Assembly (NCBI GenBank): GCA_945906975.1 | Contig: CAMDRY010000016.1 | Span: 1-21,100, forward strand | Direction of reading: 5' to 3' | DNA length: 21,100 bases | Source of the DNA: Bordetella parapertussis | GTDB taxonomy: Bacteria; Pseudomonadota; Gammaproteobacteria; Burkholderiales; SG8-39 | Shown here: positions 6,931 through 14,716 of the stretch, piece by piece | Position numbering within the stretch: position 1 is the first letter of the stretch | Layout of the letters: each line of letters starts with the position of its first letter | Notes under the pieces: model-generated | Databases searched by the model: none | Told to the model about the DNA's origin: nothing | What the model saw: only the letters and a program-made list of their open reading frames with translations | Program-made: the position numbers and the translations under genes

Positions 6931-8133
6931 TTGCCACAAGTGCTGAAGGGTTATCGCATCGTCGATTTCACCCACGTATTGTCCGGGCCCATCGCGACGA
7001 ATTTCCTCATCCTGATGGGCGCGGATGTCATCAAGATCGAGTCCGGCATCGGCGACACCATGCGCAACTACGGCGGGCGAAGCACCGACGGCATGGGGCC
7101 CTCTTTTGTTTCGGTGAATTCGGGCAAGCGTTCCATCGTGCTGGACCTGAAGAAAGAAGATCACCTTGAGGTGGCGCGGCGCCTCATCGCGAAGGCCGAC
7201 GTGGTGGCCGAGAATTTTCGCCCTGGCGTAATTGATCGACTCGGCCTGGGATACGAGGCCTGCCGAAAAATCAAATCCGATATCGTGTTTTGTTCCGTAT
7301 CGGGTTTCGGCCAGAACGGGCCGCTGCAGTTCAATCCGGCGATTGACCAGATTATTCAAAGCATGTCGGGTCTGATGAATCTGTCGGGCGAACCAGGAAG
7401 CGGGCCGACACGCATCGGCTTTCCCGTGGTTGACACCTATACCGGCCTGTTGGCGGCCTTTGCCATGGTGTGCGCGCTATTGCAGCGCGAGCGAACCGGC
7501 GAGGGCCAGTACATCGATGTGGCCATGTTCGACGCCTCCATGGTGCTGATGATTTCCATGCTGGGCCCCTATCTGGTGGCAGGAGACAAACCGGTGAAGC
7601 AGGGCAATCGCGGCTACAGCATGTCGCCCACCGCGGACACCTTCAAAACCGGGAAGGGAGAAATCACGCTCGGTGCGGTGCGACAGCAGCAGTTCGAGGG
7701 CATCTGCAAGGTCATCAACAGGCCGGACCTGGTCGCCGACCCGCGCTTTGCCGATCGGGCGCTGCGTTTCCAGCACGGTGATGCGTTGCAGGTAGAGGTC
7801 ACGCGGGAACTGATGAAACGGCCTGCTGCGGAATGGGAAAAACTGCTGAACGATGCCGGGGTGGCTGCGGGCGTGGTGAACGACATGCCCGATGCCATAG
7901 CGTTGGCGCATTTCGAGGCACGGGATCTGAAACTGCCGGTGCGCGTGCCGGGCCTTCCCGACCAAGTGCACGTGCTTAATGCGGGTTTCCGCTACGCACA
8001 TGATGCGCCGGGCAACGACCGCCCGCCGCCGCGCCTCGGAGAACATACCCGCGAGGTGCTGGGTGAACTGGGCTATTCGGCCGAGCAGATGGACGCCATC
8101 CTGGCAAATCCGAAACAGGCCGAGAAGGCATAG
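6931..8133 (+). CDS. CaiB/BaiF-family (class III) CoA-transferase
   Basis: A 400-residue protein if started at the TTG at 6931, chosen because AAGGAG (6919-6924) lies six bases upstream. A GTG at 6940 and a TTG at 6889 are possible alternatives. The N-terminus LKGYRIVDFTHVLSGP with LGADVIKIE-type LMGADVIKIES is typical, followed by NSGKRSIVLDLK, VVAENFRPGVIDRLGLGYE and PVVDTYTGLLAA. Asp168 in the last motif is the expected nucleophile that forms the aspartyl-CoA mixed anhydride. These enzymes move CoA between acids such as succinate and the pathway substrate, so this is the likely activation step of the operon. The 81-base gap before it is AT-rich and could hold an internal promoter, though none is convincing. 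Confidence 0.92.
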   Translation: MPQVLKGYRIVDFTHVLSGPIATNFLILMGADVIKIESGIGDTMRNYGGRSTDGMGPSFVSVNSGKRSIVLDLKKEDHLEVARRLIAKADVVAENFRPGVIDRLGLGYEACRKIKSDIVFCSVSGFGQNGPLQFNPAIDQIIQSMSGLMNLSGEPGSGPTRIGFPVVDTYTGLLAAFAMVCALLQRERTGEGQYIDVAMFDASMVLMISMLGPYLVAGDKPVKQGNRGYSMSPTADTFKTGKGEITLGAVRQQQFEGICKVINRPDLVADPRFADRALRFQHGDALQVEVTRELMKRPAAEWEKLLNDAGVAAGVVNDMPDAIALAHFEARDLKLPVRVPGLPDQVHVLNAGFRYAHDAPGNDRPPPRLGEHTREVLGELGYSAEQMDAILANPKQAEKA

Positions 8134-8164
8134 ACGGACGTTCGACAATGAAAGGTGCAAGACC

Positions 8165-9016
8165 ATGACAGCAGTGCGAATGACCAGTGCGGGCGGCCGC
8201 GCGATGATTGAATCCGGCGGTCGTCTGATCGACGTTGCCAAACGCTCGGGCGGGAAATTTTCCGCCGACCCGATGGCGCTATTCGCGCAATGGGAGGCGT
8301 TTGCCGACTGGGCGAAGAGCCAGAAGGCCGACGGCAGCGAGCCGATGGCCGATGCCACGGCGCTCGACCTTTGCGTGCCCGGACCGCGCAGCGTATTCGC
8401 GATCGGATTGAATTACCGCGATCACGCGCAGGAAGCCGCTCTGGAGATCCCCAAGGTGCCCATGGTGTTCACCAAGTTTCCGAGCTGTCTTGCAGGACCG
8501 ACCGCGGATGTTCCGCTGACCTCCAATCGCGTTGACTGGGAAGCCGAACTGGTGGCGGTCATCGGTCGCGGCGGGAAGCGTATCGCTGCCAAGGATGCCA
8601 TGTCGCACGTGGCCGGTTACACCATCGGTCAGGACATTTCCGACCGGCGCCAGCAATTCAGCGACAAGCCGCCGCAGTTCTGCATCGGCAAATCGGCAAA
8701 GGCCTTCGGCCCCATCGGACCCGCCGTGGTGTCACTGGATGGGGTGGCGAATCCGCTGGACCTCGCCATTTCCTGCGATATCAATGATGAGCGCATTCAG
8801 GACAGCCGCACCGGCAACATGATTTTCAATGTTCCCGAACTGGTTGAGTTTCTTTCGCGCTGGTGTGAGCTCGCGCCGGGGGATCTAATATTCACCGGCA
8901 CGCCCTCGGGTGTGGGTTCGGTGCGCGATCCGCGACGCTACCTGCAGGCCGGAGAAGTGATCACCACGCGCATCGAAGGGCTGGGCAAATTGCGAAACCG
9001 TTGCGTGCCGGAGTAG
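8165..9016 (+). CDS. Fumarylacetoacetate hydrolase-family protein
   Basis: A 283-residue protein with GAAAGG nine bases before its ATG. The FAH fold motifs are present: AIGLNYRDHAQE (79-90), VDWEAELVAVIG (123-134), GYTIGQDISDRRQQF (151-165), GKSAKAFGPIGP (175-186), and near the end LAPGDLIFTGTPSGVGSVRD. Glu126, Glu128 and Asp157 occupy the usual metal-ligand positions. Family members hydrolyse acylpyruvates or hydrate or decarboxylate oxo-dienoates using Mg2+ or Mn2+. Here it would handle a keto acid late in the pathway, for instance by cleaving an acylpyruvate into pyruvate plus an acid. It sits 31 bases after the CoA-transferase gene and 66 before a Bug receptor gene. Confidence 0.9.
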   Translation: MTAVRMTSAGGRAMIESGGRLIDVAKRSGGKFSADPMALFAQWEAFADWAKSQKADGSEPMADATALDLCVPGPRSVFAIGLNYRDHAQEAALEIPKVPMVFTKFPSCLAGPTADVPLTSNRVDWEAELVAVIGRGGKRIAAKDAMSHVAGYTIGQDISDRRQQFSDKPPQFCIGKSAKAFGPIGPAVVSLDGVANPLDLAISCDINDERIQDSRTGNMIFNVPELVEFLSRWCELAPGDLIFTGTPSGVGSVRDPRRYLQAGEVITTRIEGLGKLRNRCVPE

Positions 9017-9082
9017 CGTCTATCGGGCAAGCGAGTTCTTGTCAAATCGATTTACGTGAATAATTTGAATGCGAGGCGTCAG

Positions 9083-10060
9083 ATGAAAAAGTGCAAATGG
9101 TTTGTTCCATTGGTCGTTCTTCTCGCCGGCAACGCGGTGCTGCCGCAGGCGTTTGCGCAGGGACGCCCGATCAAATTTATTGTTCCCTATGCTGCGGGCG
9201 GCGCAGTCGATGTGTATGCGCGCGCGGTTGCGGTGCCCTTCAGCAAGCATTTGAACCAGCCGGTGGTGATTGAAAATGTCGGCGGCGCGGGCGGCAACAT
9301 CGCCGTGGCGCGGGTGGCCAAATCCACGCCCGACGGCGAGACGCTCTTGTTTCACAACATGGCGATGGCCACGAACCCGTCTTTGTACCGCAAGCTCGAC
9401 TACGATCCGCAGAACGATTTTGATTATGTCGGCGTGGTGGCGCATTCGATCATGATCATGGTGGCGAAAAAGGAACTGCCCGTAGCGGACCTGAAGCAGT
9501 TCATTCCTTACGCGCGCGTCAACGGCGACAAGATCACCATCGGCGACGGCGGCGTCGGCGGCCCGACCAATCTTTGCGCGCTGCTGTTCATGTCGGCCAT
9601 CGGCACCAAATTCACCATTGTGTCGTACAAGGGCTCGGCGCCGGCGTTAAACGACATTCTTGGCGGCCAGATCGACCTGCTTTGCGATTCGACGGCGACC
9701 TCTGCCCGCCATGCCACCTCAGGCAAGCTGAAGACATTCGGCATATCGAGCAAGGCCCGGCTGGCTTCGCTGCCTGGTGTGCCAACCATCGCCGAGGGCG
9801 GCCTGCCGGGGTTCGAACTCGCCCCCTGGTCGGGACTCTACGCGCCCAAGGGCACGCCACGGCCGGTGATTCAGCGGCTGGAGGGGGCCTTGCAGGCCGC
9901 GGTCGTTGATAAAGAACTTGCCACCCATTTCGACAATCTGGGGCTGGTGCTTGCCTCACGGGAAATGGCCACTTCGGCAGGCTTGCAGGCGCACCTCAAA
10001 GCGGAGATCGAGAAATGGGGAGGGATCCTTCGCAAAGCCGGGGCGCCGCAGCTGGATTGA
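9083..10060 (+). CDS. Bug/TctC-family periplasmic substrate-binding protein
   Basis: A 325-residue receptor. The ATG at 9083 is preferred over the GTG at 9056 because it gives a clean signal peptide (KK, hydrophobic core, cleavage near AFA/QG at residue 24-26) and has GAGG upstream. The mature start GRPIKFIVPYAAGGAVDVYAR is the classic Bug opening (P-AGG--D--AR). VSYKGSAPALNDILGGQIDL, GKLKTFGISS and PGVPTIAEGGLPGFE follow in order. It ends the catabolic run together with a second receptor and probably binds the acid that the operon degrades. No TctA or TctB gene is seen nearby, so it must rely on a carrier encoded elsewhere. Confidence 0.93.
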   Translation: MKKCKWFVPLVVLLAGNAVLPQAFAQGRPIKFIVPYAAGGAVDVYARAVAVPFSKHLNQPVVIENVGGAGGNIAVARVAKSTPDGETLLFHNMAMATNPSLYRKLDYDPQNDFDYVGVVAHSIMIMVAKKELPVADLKQFIPYARVNGDKITIGDGGVGGPTNLCALLFMSAIGTKFTIVSYKGSAPALNDILGGQIDLLCDSTATSARHATSGKLKTFGISSKARLASLPGVPTIAEGGLPGFELAPWSGLYAPKGTPRPVIQRLEGALQAAVVDKELATHFDNLGLVLASREMATSAGLQAHLKAEIEKWGGILRKAGAPQLD

Positions 10061-10092
10061 CGTCCGGGTCGACGCGAATCAAAGGAGCAATG

Positions 10093-11070
10093 ATGGTTGT
10101 GAAAGCCGTGATCCGATTTATTCTGGTTTCGATGCTCGTTTTCGCGTTCAACGCCTGGCCCCAGGCCTATCCCGCGAAGCCCATACGCATCATCGTCGGC
10201 GGGCCGCTGGGCGGACCTTCGGACTTCCCGGCGCGCGGCATAGGTTTATTCCTCGGCCAGCAATTCAAGCAGTCTTTTATCATCGAGAACAAGGCGGGCG
10301 CCAATGGCATCCTCGGCGCCGAGGCATGTTCCCACGCGGTACCGGACGGCTACACGTTGTGCCTTTTGAATTCCACGGTGATTTCCTTGAATCCATTCTG
10401 GTACAAGAAGATTCCCTACGAGCCGCGCGATTTCGTTCCCATCGCCCACATGGGTGTCACCAAGGCGGCCTGGGTGGTGCATTCTTCAGTGCCGGCGTCT
10501 TCGGTGCAGGAATTGATCGCCCTCGCAAAGGGCAAGCCTGGCGGCTTCGCCTGGGGAACCTTCGGTCCCGCGAGCAACTCGCATCTGTTTCTGGAGTGGT
10601 TGAAACGAACGCGTGGCATTGATTTTCTCAACGTACCGTATAAGACCAATAATCAGGCGCTGACGGCGGTCACCAACGGTGAAGTGCTGGTGGCGTTCGG
10701 GGCGGTGGGCACCGTCGCCGAGCTTGCACGAAGCGGAAGGATAAAAATCCTTGGCATCGCGGGCAGCGAACGCACCAGCCAATGGCCCGAGGCTCCTACC
10801 TTCCGCGACGCAGGCCTCGATTACGATTCGGGCACCTGGGCCGCGCTGTTCGGCCCGCCGGGAACGCCGGCGAACATCGCGCAACTGCTGAATACTGAGA
10901 CCGCGAAACTCTTCGATAACAAAGAGTTCGTCACCAAGTTTCTGGGCGCCGTGGGCTTCGAGGCCGGCGCCATTGGCGGAAAGCCCATTCCCCAGATCAC
11001 GGCGTATTTCAGGGCGCATCGAGAACGTGCCGCGATACTGGCGAAGGAGCTTGGAATTCAGCCTGAATGA
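10093..11070 (+). CDS. Bug/TctC-family periplasmic substrate-binding protein with a conserved Cys pair
   Basis: About 325 residues. AAAGGAG (10081-10087) lies five bases before the ATG at 10093 and two before an in-frame ATG at 10090, so the former is preferred. A signal peptide (hydrophobic core FILVSMLVFAF, cleavage near PQA/YP) leads into YPAKPIRIIVGGPLGGPSDFPAR. Later motifs are VPYKTNNQALTAVTNGEV, GRIKILGIAGSERT and PPGTPANIAQLLN. Two cysteines ten residues apart in EACSHAVPDGYTLC are shared with the convergent Bug gene at 11275-12255 but not with the other receptors here, suggesting a subgroup with a possible disulphide. It lies 32 bases after the preceding receptor gene and is the last gene of the run. 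Confidence 0.93.
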   Translation: MVVKAVIRFILVSMLVFAFNAWPQAYPAKPIRIIVGGPLGGPSDFPARGIGLFLGQQFKQSFIIENKAGANGILGAEACSHAVPDGYTLCLLNSTVISLNPFWYKKIPYEPRDFVPIAHMGVTKAAWVVHSSVPASSVQELIALAKGKPGGFAWGTFGPASNSHLFLEWLKRTRGIDFLNVPYKTNNQALTAVTNGEVLVAFGAVGTVAELARSGRIKILGIAGSERTSQWPEAPTFRDAGLDYDSGTWAALFGPPGTPANIAQLLNTETAKLFDNKEFVTKFLGAVGFEAGAIGGKPIPQITAYFRAHRERAAILAKELGIQPE

Positions 11071-11120
11071 GCAGGCCAGCGCTAGTGTGGTGAATCAAAA
11101 ATTCTTTGAATAAATCGCCC

Positions 11121-11206
11121 CGTTATGCCGGCGCACGCCGGCATCCAGCCGTCTGAAAACGCGGTGGATTCCGGATCGCCGCTAATGCGGCGTCCGGAAT
11201 GACGGC
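11121..11206. repeat. REP-like intergenic repeat with two hairpins between convergent genes
   Basis: Two strong inverted repeats lie side by side. The first is ATGCCGGCG with CGCCGGCAT (11125-11144, two-base loop). The second, at 11168-11200, is an 8-bp stem ATTCCGGA/TCCGGAAT enclosing a one-base bulge and a 6-bp stem CGCCGC/GCGGCG with loop TAAT. The element ends in GGAATGACGG, resembling the dispersed intergenic repeats with CGTCATTCC ends found in many proteobacterial genomes. Its position between the stops of two convergent genes suits a bidirectional terminator or mRNA stabiliser. A single copy was found in the window, so dispersal is an inference. Confidence 0.65.
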
Positions 11207-11274
11207 GGTGGAGGTGATCTGCGAATTTACGACTAGGCAGACTGGCGCGTGCTTGCATATCTCTGACATCTCAC

Positions 11275-12255
11275 TTATTGCGGCTTGACCCCCGCCAGCT
11301 TTGCCACCCGGGCATAGGTATCGCGATCGGACTTCAAAAACGCCGCGAACTCCTCGGGCGATTTCAAGGCCGGCCCCACCATTTCGAACGCCAGGGCCGT
11401 GGCAAATTTTTCGCGAAAGCCAGTCTCGGCGAAGAGCTTCGCGATATCCGAATTCAGGCGTTGAACAATCGCCTGAGGCGTGCCACTGGGCACGAACCAG
11501 CCCCACCAGGGCGAAATGGAAATATCGATTCCCGATTCCCTGTAGGAGGGCACGTTGGGCGCATAGGGCGAGCGTTCCTGCCCGGCTGTGGCCAGCGCGC
11601 GCAACTTGCCCGATTCGACCACCGGCATTGCCAGGCCAATCTGATAGGTGGCCACCTGGATTTCGCCGCTGATCGCCGCCTGCATCGCCTGTGTATTGGT
11701 TTTATAAGGCACTGGCAGGAACGACAGGCCCAGGGTGTTCCGCATCCATTCGACGTAGAAATGCGCAGCGCTTGACGAGCCCGCCGTGGCCCACGCCAGG
11801 CTGCCCGGTTTCGACCTGGCCAAATCGAACAACTCTTTCACCGAGCGCACCGGCAATGCGGGATGGACCAGCAGGAAACTGTTACCGAAGCCCAAATTGA
11901 TGATCGGCGCGAAGTCTTTGAGCGGGTCATAAGGCAAGGACGCGCGCACCACCGGATTGGAGGTAATCACCGCCGAATCGGTGCTGCAGATCGTATAGCC
12001 ATCGGCCGGCGCCCTGGCGCAGGCCTCCGCGCCGATGATGCCGTCGCCCCCGACGCGATTCTCGACAATAAACGCTTGTCCATACTGCTGACTCAAGGCC
12101 TGGCTGATGCCGCGCGCCTGAATATCGCCCGAGGCGCCCGCCGGATGCGGGCGAATAATTTTTATCGGTTTGAGCGGATAACTTTGCGCAAACGCGGCGC
12201 AAGCCATCCCCATTACCATACTTGCGCCGACCAGCGCCGTGATGGACGATTTCAT
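11275..12255 (-). CDS. Bug/TctC-family periplasmic substrate-binding protein with a conserved Cys pair
   Basis: A 326-residue receptor read from the ATG at 12253-12255, which has GAGG four bases upstream. The open frame extends further to 12402, but the added 49 residues would bury the signal peptide MKSSITALVGASMVMGMAC with cleavage at AFA/QSYP. The mature protein starts SYPLKPIKIIRPHPAGASGD. VPYKTNTQAMQAAISGEI, SGKLRALATAGQERS and PSGTPQAIVQRLN follow. EACARAPADGYTIC carries the same two-cysteine spacing as the receptor at 10093-11070, and the two proteins look like close paralogues in convergent orientation. It appears to be a stand-alone gene. Confidence 0.93.
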   Translation of the reverse strand: MKSSITALVGASMVMGMACAAFAQSYPLKPIKIIRPHPAGASGDIQARGISQALSQQYGQAFIVENRVGGDGIIGAEACARAPADGYTICSTDSAVITSNPVVRASLPYDPLKDFAPIINLGFGNSFLLVHPALPVRSVKELFDLARSKPGSLAWATAGSSSAAHFYVEWMRNTLGLSFLPVPYKTNTQAMQAAISGEIQVATYQIGLAMPVVESGKLRALATAGQERSPYAPNVPSYRESGIDISISPWWGWFVPSGTPQAIVQRLNSDIAKLFAETGFREKFATALAFEMVGPALKSPEEFAAFLKSDRDTYARVAKLAGVKPQ

Positions 12256-12379
12256 AGGACCTCGCGGATTGCGGAAATCCGGATTGTGCCCAGAATTCAA
12301 AAACCTGGCCGGCGGGTGTGGGGCCCGAAATACGCATAGCCCGATTTTGGCGGCCCATCGGTTGGTGTAATTAAGAACT

Positions 12380-12404
12380 GGTTGCAAAATGAAATTTTGC
12401 AACC
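12380..12404. repeat. Perfect 11-bp inverted repeat upstream of a Bug gene
   Basis: GGTTGCAAAAT and its exact complement ATTTTGCAACC flank a three-base centre (GAA). It lies 125 bases upstream of the start of the minus-strand Bug gene and about 120 bases beyond the end of the MFS gene fragment. A regulator operator for the Bug gene is the simplest reading; it could also be left from a mobile element. The remaining bases to 12524 hold no gene that I can recognise, only a repeated CCCGTCAT at about 12405 and 12438. Confidence 0.6.
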
Positions 12405-12524
12405 CCCGTCATAGGAGAGCATGAGGGGAGTATCCCGTCATTTTGAAACCGTCTCTAGGCTGCCCTCGGATAGGTTACCTGATGGGATGAGGAGGTAAAT
12501 CCCGCAGGGCTTGCGAAACAGACT

Positions 12525-12880
12525 TCAACGCGTCTTCATCGCGAATCCCAGCAGCGCAATACAGGCCGCAAGCAACACCATCGAAGAGAGCGCCAGCGAC
12601 CAGTGAATGCCGATCAGGCTGCCCAGCACGCCGATGGTCACGCCACTGAAAGCGCGCAGTCCATTTGCGGACAGGTTGTACAGTCCGATCAACCTGCCGC
12701 GCAGAGCGGGAGGCGCGTGGATCTGCACCAGTGTCTGCGCCATCGCGCCGTAGGTGAGATTCAGAAATCCGGCGATCAGCATCAGTGTCAGGGACAGCAG
12801 GTAATTGGTGGAGACCGCGAAGCCCGCCATGACGAGGCACCACAGCATCGCGAGCACGATGGCGGAACGCGGATTCGCCG
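12525..12880 (-). pseudogene. MFS transporter, 3' fragment
   Basis: About 117 C-terminal codons of a major facilitator superfamily permease remain, ending in MKTR. They contain about four hydrophobic helices (AIVLAMLWCLVMAGFAV, LLSLTLMLIAGFLNL, a GVTIGVLGSLIGI stretch and MVLLAACIALLGFAM). The loop motif PPALRGRLIGLYNL is typical of the loop before the last two helices in this transporter type. Upstream, homology stops abruptly at about 12880, where the frame runs into IS21 istB sequence in another frame. The N-terminal two thirds are not elsewhere in the window, so a deletion or rearrangement must have removed them. No function is expected. Confidence 0.8.
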
Positions 12881-12885
12881 GCAGC

Positions 12886-13176
12886 AATCCACTGGCAACT
12901 GGCCAACTGCGCGATTTGCGCCTTGTCCAGTTTGCGCCCGCCGCCGTAGCGCACATCCTCCATGCAAGCCTGCGCCGATTTGAGTTTCGCCTCCTGGAGC
13001 AATCGTGCGATACGGCGGTTGTCGCGCCAGCTCTGTTCGCGATCAACCAGCATCGAGAAACGCTCATCGAAGGACAAGCTCGCCGAGGCGGCATGGGTCT
13101 GTTGCTCCTCCAAAGCGGCGGCCATGCCGGGCAGGCGCAGGGTCTTTAAGGTCTGTAGGGTTTGTTCCATCAACAT
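12886..13176 (-). pseudogene. istB: IS21-family istB helper ATPase, 5' fragment
   Basis: The first 97 codons encode a typical IstB N-terminus: LRLPGMAAALEEQ, SLSFDERFSMLVDREQSWRDNRR, AKLKSAQACMEDVRYGGGRKLDKAQI (split for length) and LASCQWI. In intact IstB this is followed by the N-LI-GPTGVGK Walker A region, which is absent. The sequence changes to a shifted MFS reading frame at about 12880-12888. The open frame continues to 12475 as a meaningless chimera. It lies 15 bases after the istA stop, as expected for IS21. Confidence 0.85.
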
Positions 13177-13191
13177 GTTGATCCTTTCTGA

Positions 13192-13521
13192 TCAGTGGTA
13201 GTAGGTGGGACCGCGCACGTTGGCGTGATCGGGGAGTGCCAGTTCGGCTTGTTCAGGCGGGTTGAGGGGTTGGCGATCCAGACCCTTATCCAGAATGGAG
13301 GCCACCGACCGATAGCGATACACCCCGATGGCGAGCGCCCGAACGCAGGCGGCCTCCAGGCGCTCATGGCCGACGGTGCGCGCCAGGCGCATCAAACCAA
13401 GACAGGAGCGGTAACCCTGCTCCGGATGCTGCATCTGCATGAGTAGGCGCTTGACCAGTTCGCCGGTGGCCGGGCCAATGGACGAAGCCGTGTTTGCGAC
13501 GGCTTGTAGCGGTTCTTGTTC
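13192..13521 (-). pseudogene. istA: IS21-family istA transposase, 3' fragment
   Basis: About 109 C-terminal codons remain. They include SSIGPATGELVKRLL, HPEQGYRSCLGLMRLAR, ERLEAACVRALAIG, RSVASILDKGLDRQPL and the terminal RGPTYYH, a well-recognised IstA tail. The DDE catalytic domain is gone. Reading upstream, the frame meets TGA at 13522-13524, which is also the stop codon of the acyl-CoA dehydrogenase gene, so the two are in the same frame on either side of that stop. Confidence 0.85.
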
Positions 13522-14676
13522 TCAGGTGTACATCCGGAACACTTCCCTCGCCAGCACCGAGCGCATCACCTCCACCGCGCCCTCGGTGATCATGAAGGTG
13601 CGGCGGGTGCGCCAGAACTGTTCGATGGGCAGGTCGGTGGTCAGTCCCGTTCCGCCGTGAATCTGCATGCAACGATCGGCGGCGTGAAAGCCCAGTTCGG
13701 TGCCGTGAATTTTGGCGATGAAGCTCTCGTGCCGTGAGAGCTTTTTGTTGTCGGCCTTCCAGGCGGTTTGATACACATATAGTTGCCCCATCTGGTGTCT
13801 CATGAAGATGTCGGCAATCATGAATTGCACCGCCTGCCGGTCGGATAGTGGCGCGCCGAACGTGACGCGCTGCTTGGCGTAGCTGGTGGCAAGTTCCAGG
13901 CATCGCTCCGCCGTCCCCAGGCCGCCCGCGGCCTGGCGCAGGCGCCCGGTGGTGATCCAGCTTTGAGCATTCTTCATGCCTTCGCCTTCTTTGCCGACCA
14001 GATTCTCCACCGGAACTTTGACATCGTCGAAGGCGATCTCGTAGCTGACATCACCGCTGACTTTTTCAAAGCCGCGCAATATTTTCACGCCGGGCGCGTC
14101 GGCATCGACCAGAAACACCGACAGCCCGCCGCGCGAGCCTTTGCTGCGATCGGTGGCCGCCACCAGTTGAAAAAAATTTGCTTTATTGGCATGGGTGATG
14201 AAGCGCTTCATGCCATTGATCAGGTAATGGTCGCCCTTCAGCACGGCGGTGGTGCGCATCATGCCAGGGTCGGCGCCGGCGTCGGGCTCGGTCTGCGCGA
14301 AAGCGGTGCGCTTCTCGCCGCGCAGCACCGGCACCAGGTAGCGTTGCTTTTGCTCATCGTTGAGCGTGAACAGCAGTGGCATCGGTTCAGGGCCGAAGAT
14401 GCCCGGGCCTCGCGGTGGGAGGGCAATGGTGCGCCCGAGTTCCTCCCACACCACCACCTGACCGAGCATCGTTAGTCCCAAACCGCCGTGTTGCTCGGGC
14501 GTGTCCATCATCCACAAACCAAGGTCTTTCGCCTTTTTCTCAAGCGAAGCACGAACCGCCGGGATCAGGTCCAGGCCATCCATCGATTTTCTCTCCAGTG
14601 GTATCAACTCACGATCGACGAATTTGCGCACCGTGTCCTTAAGCGCCCTTATTTCCTCGGGTAATTCGAAATTCAT
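13522..14676 (-). CDS. Acyl-CoA dehydrogenase
   Basis: A 384-residue flavoprotein of normal family length. It begins MNFELPEEIRALKDTVRKFV, and its mid domain contains AFAQTEPDAGADPGMMRT, the flavin-binding strand region. The C-terminal helical domain includes QRVTFGAPLSDRQAVQFMIAD and MQIHGGTGLTTDLPIEQFWR. It ends with ITEGAVEVMRSVLAREVF, in which the Glu of the EG pair is at the position of the medium-chain enzyme's catalytic base. It should oxidise an acyl-CoA to the enoyl-CoA, passing electrons to ETF. It is the second gene of a minus-strand pair, 40 bases after a Bug receptor gene. An IS21 remnant starts directly after its stop, but the coding region seems intact. Confidence 0.93.
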   Translation of the reverse strand: MNFELPEEIRALKDTVRKFVDRELIPLERKSMDGLDLIPAVRASLEKKAKDLGLWMMDTPEQHGGLGLTMLGQVVVWEELGRTIALPPRGPGIFGPEPMPLLFTLNDEQKQRYLVPVLRGEKRTAFAQTEPDAGADPGMMRTTAVLKGDHYLINGMKRFITHANKANFFQLVAATDRSKGSRGGLSVFLVDADAPGVKILRGFEKVSGDVSYEIAFDDVKVPVENLVGKEGEGMKNAQSWITTGRLRQAAGGLGTAERCLELATSYAKQRVTFGAPLSDRQAVQFMIADIFMRHQMGQLYVYQTAWKADNKKLSRHESFIAKIHGTELGFHAADRCMQIHGGTGLTTDLPIEQFWRTRRTFMITEGAVEVMRSVLAREVFRMYT

Positions 14677-14716
14677 GTTGAGGTCCTGTTACGGTTCTGT
14701 TGTGGAGATGAAATGT

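Larger units (their letters stand above)
12880..13521 (-). mobile_element. IS21-family element, internal remnant
   Basis: The end of istA (13192-13521) and the beginning of istB (about 12886-13176) are preserved in the standard IS21 order and spacing. The 5' part of istA, the 3' part of istB and both terminal inverted repeats are missing. One side abuts the acyl-CoA dehydrogenase stop codon, the other a truncated MFS gene. Both ends were therefore lost through deletion or recombination, and the fragment cannot transpose. Confidence 0.85.

Noticed and set aside
12475..13176. A 233-codon open frame as a real protein
   Set aside because: Only its first 97 residues are IstB; the rest is a shifted reading of the MFS fragment.
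13364..13903. Minus-strand 179-codon frame as a gene
   Set aside because: It is an alternative frame of the acyl-CoA dehydrogenase and istA remnant with no motifs.
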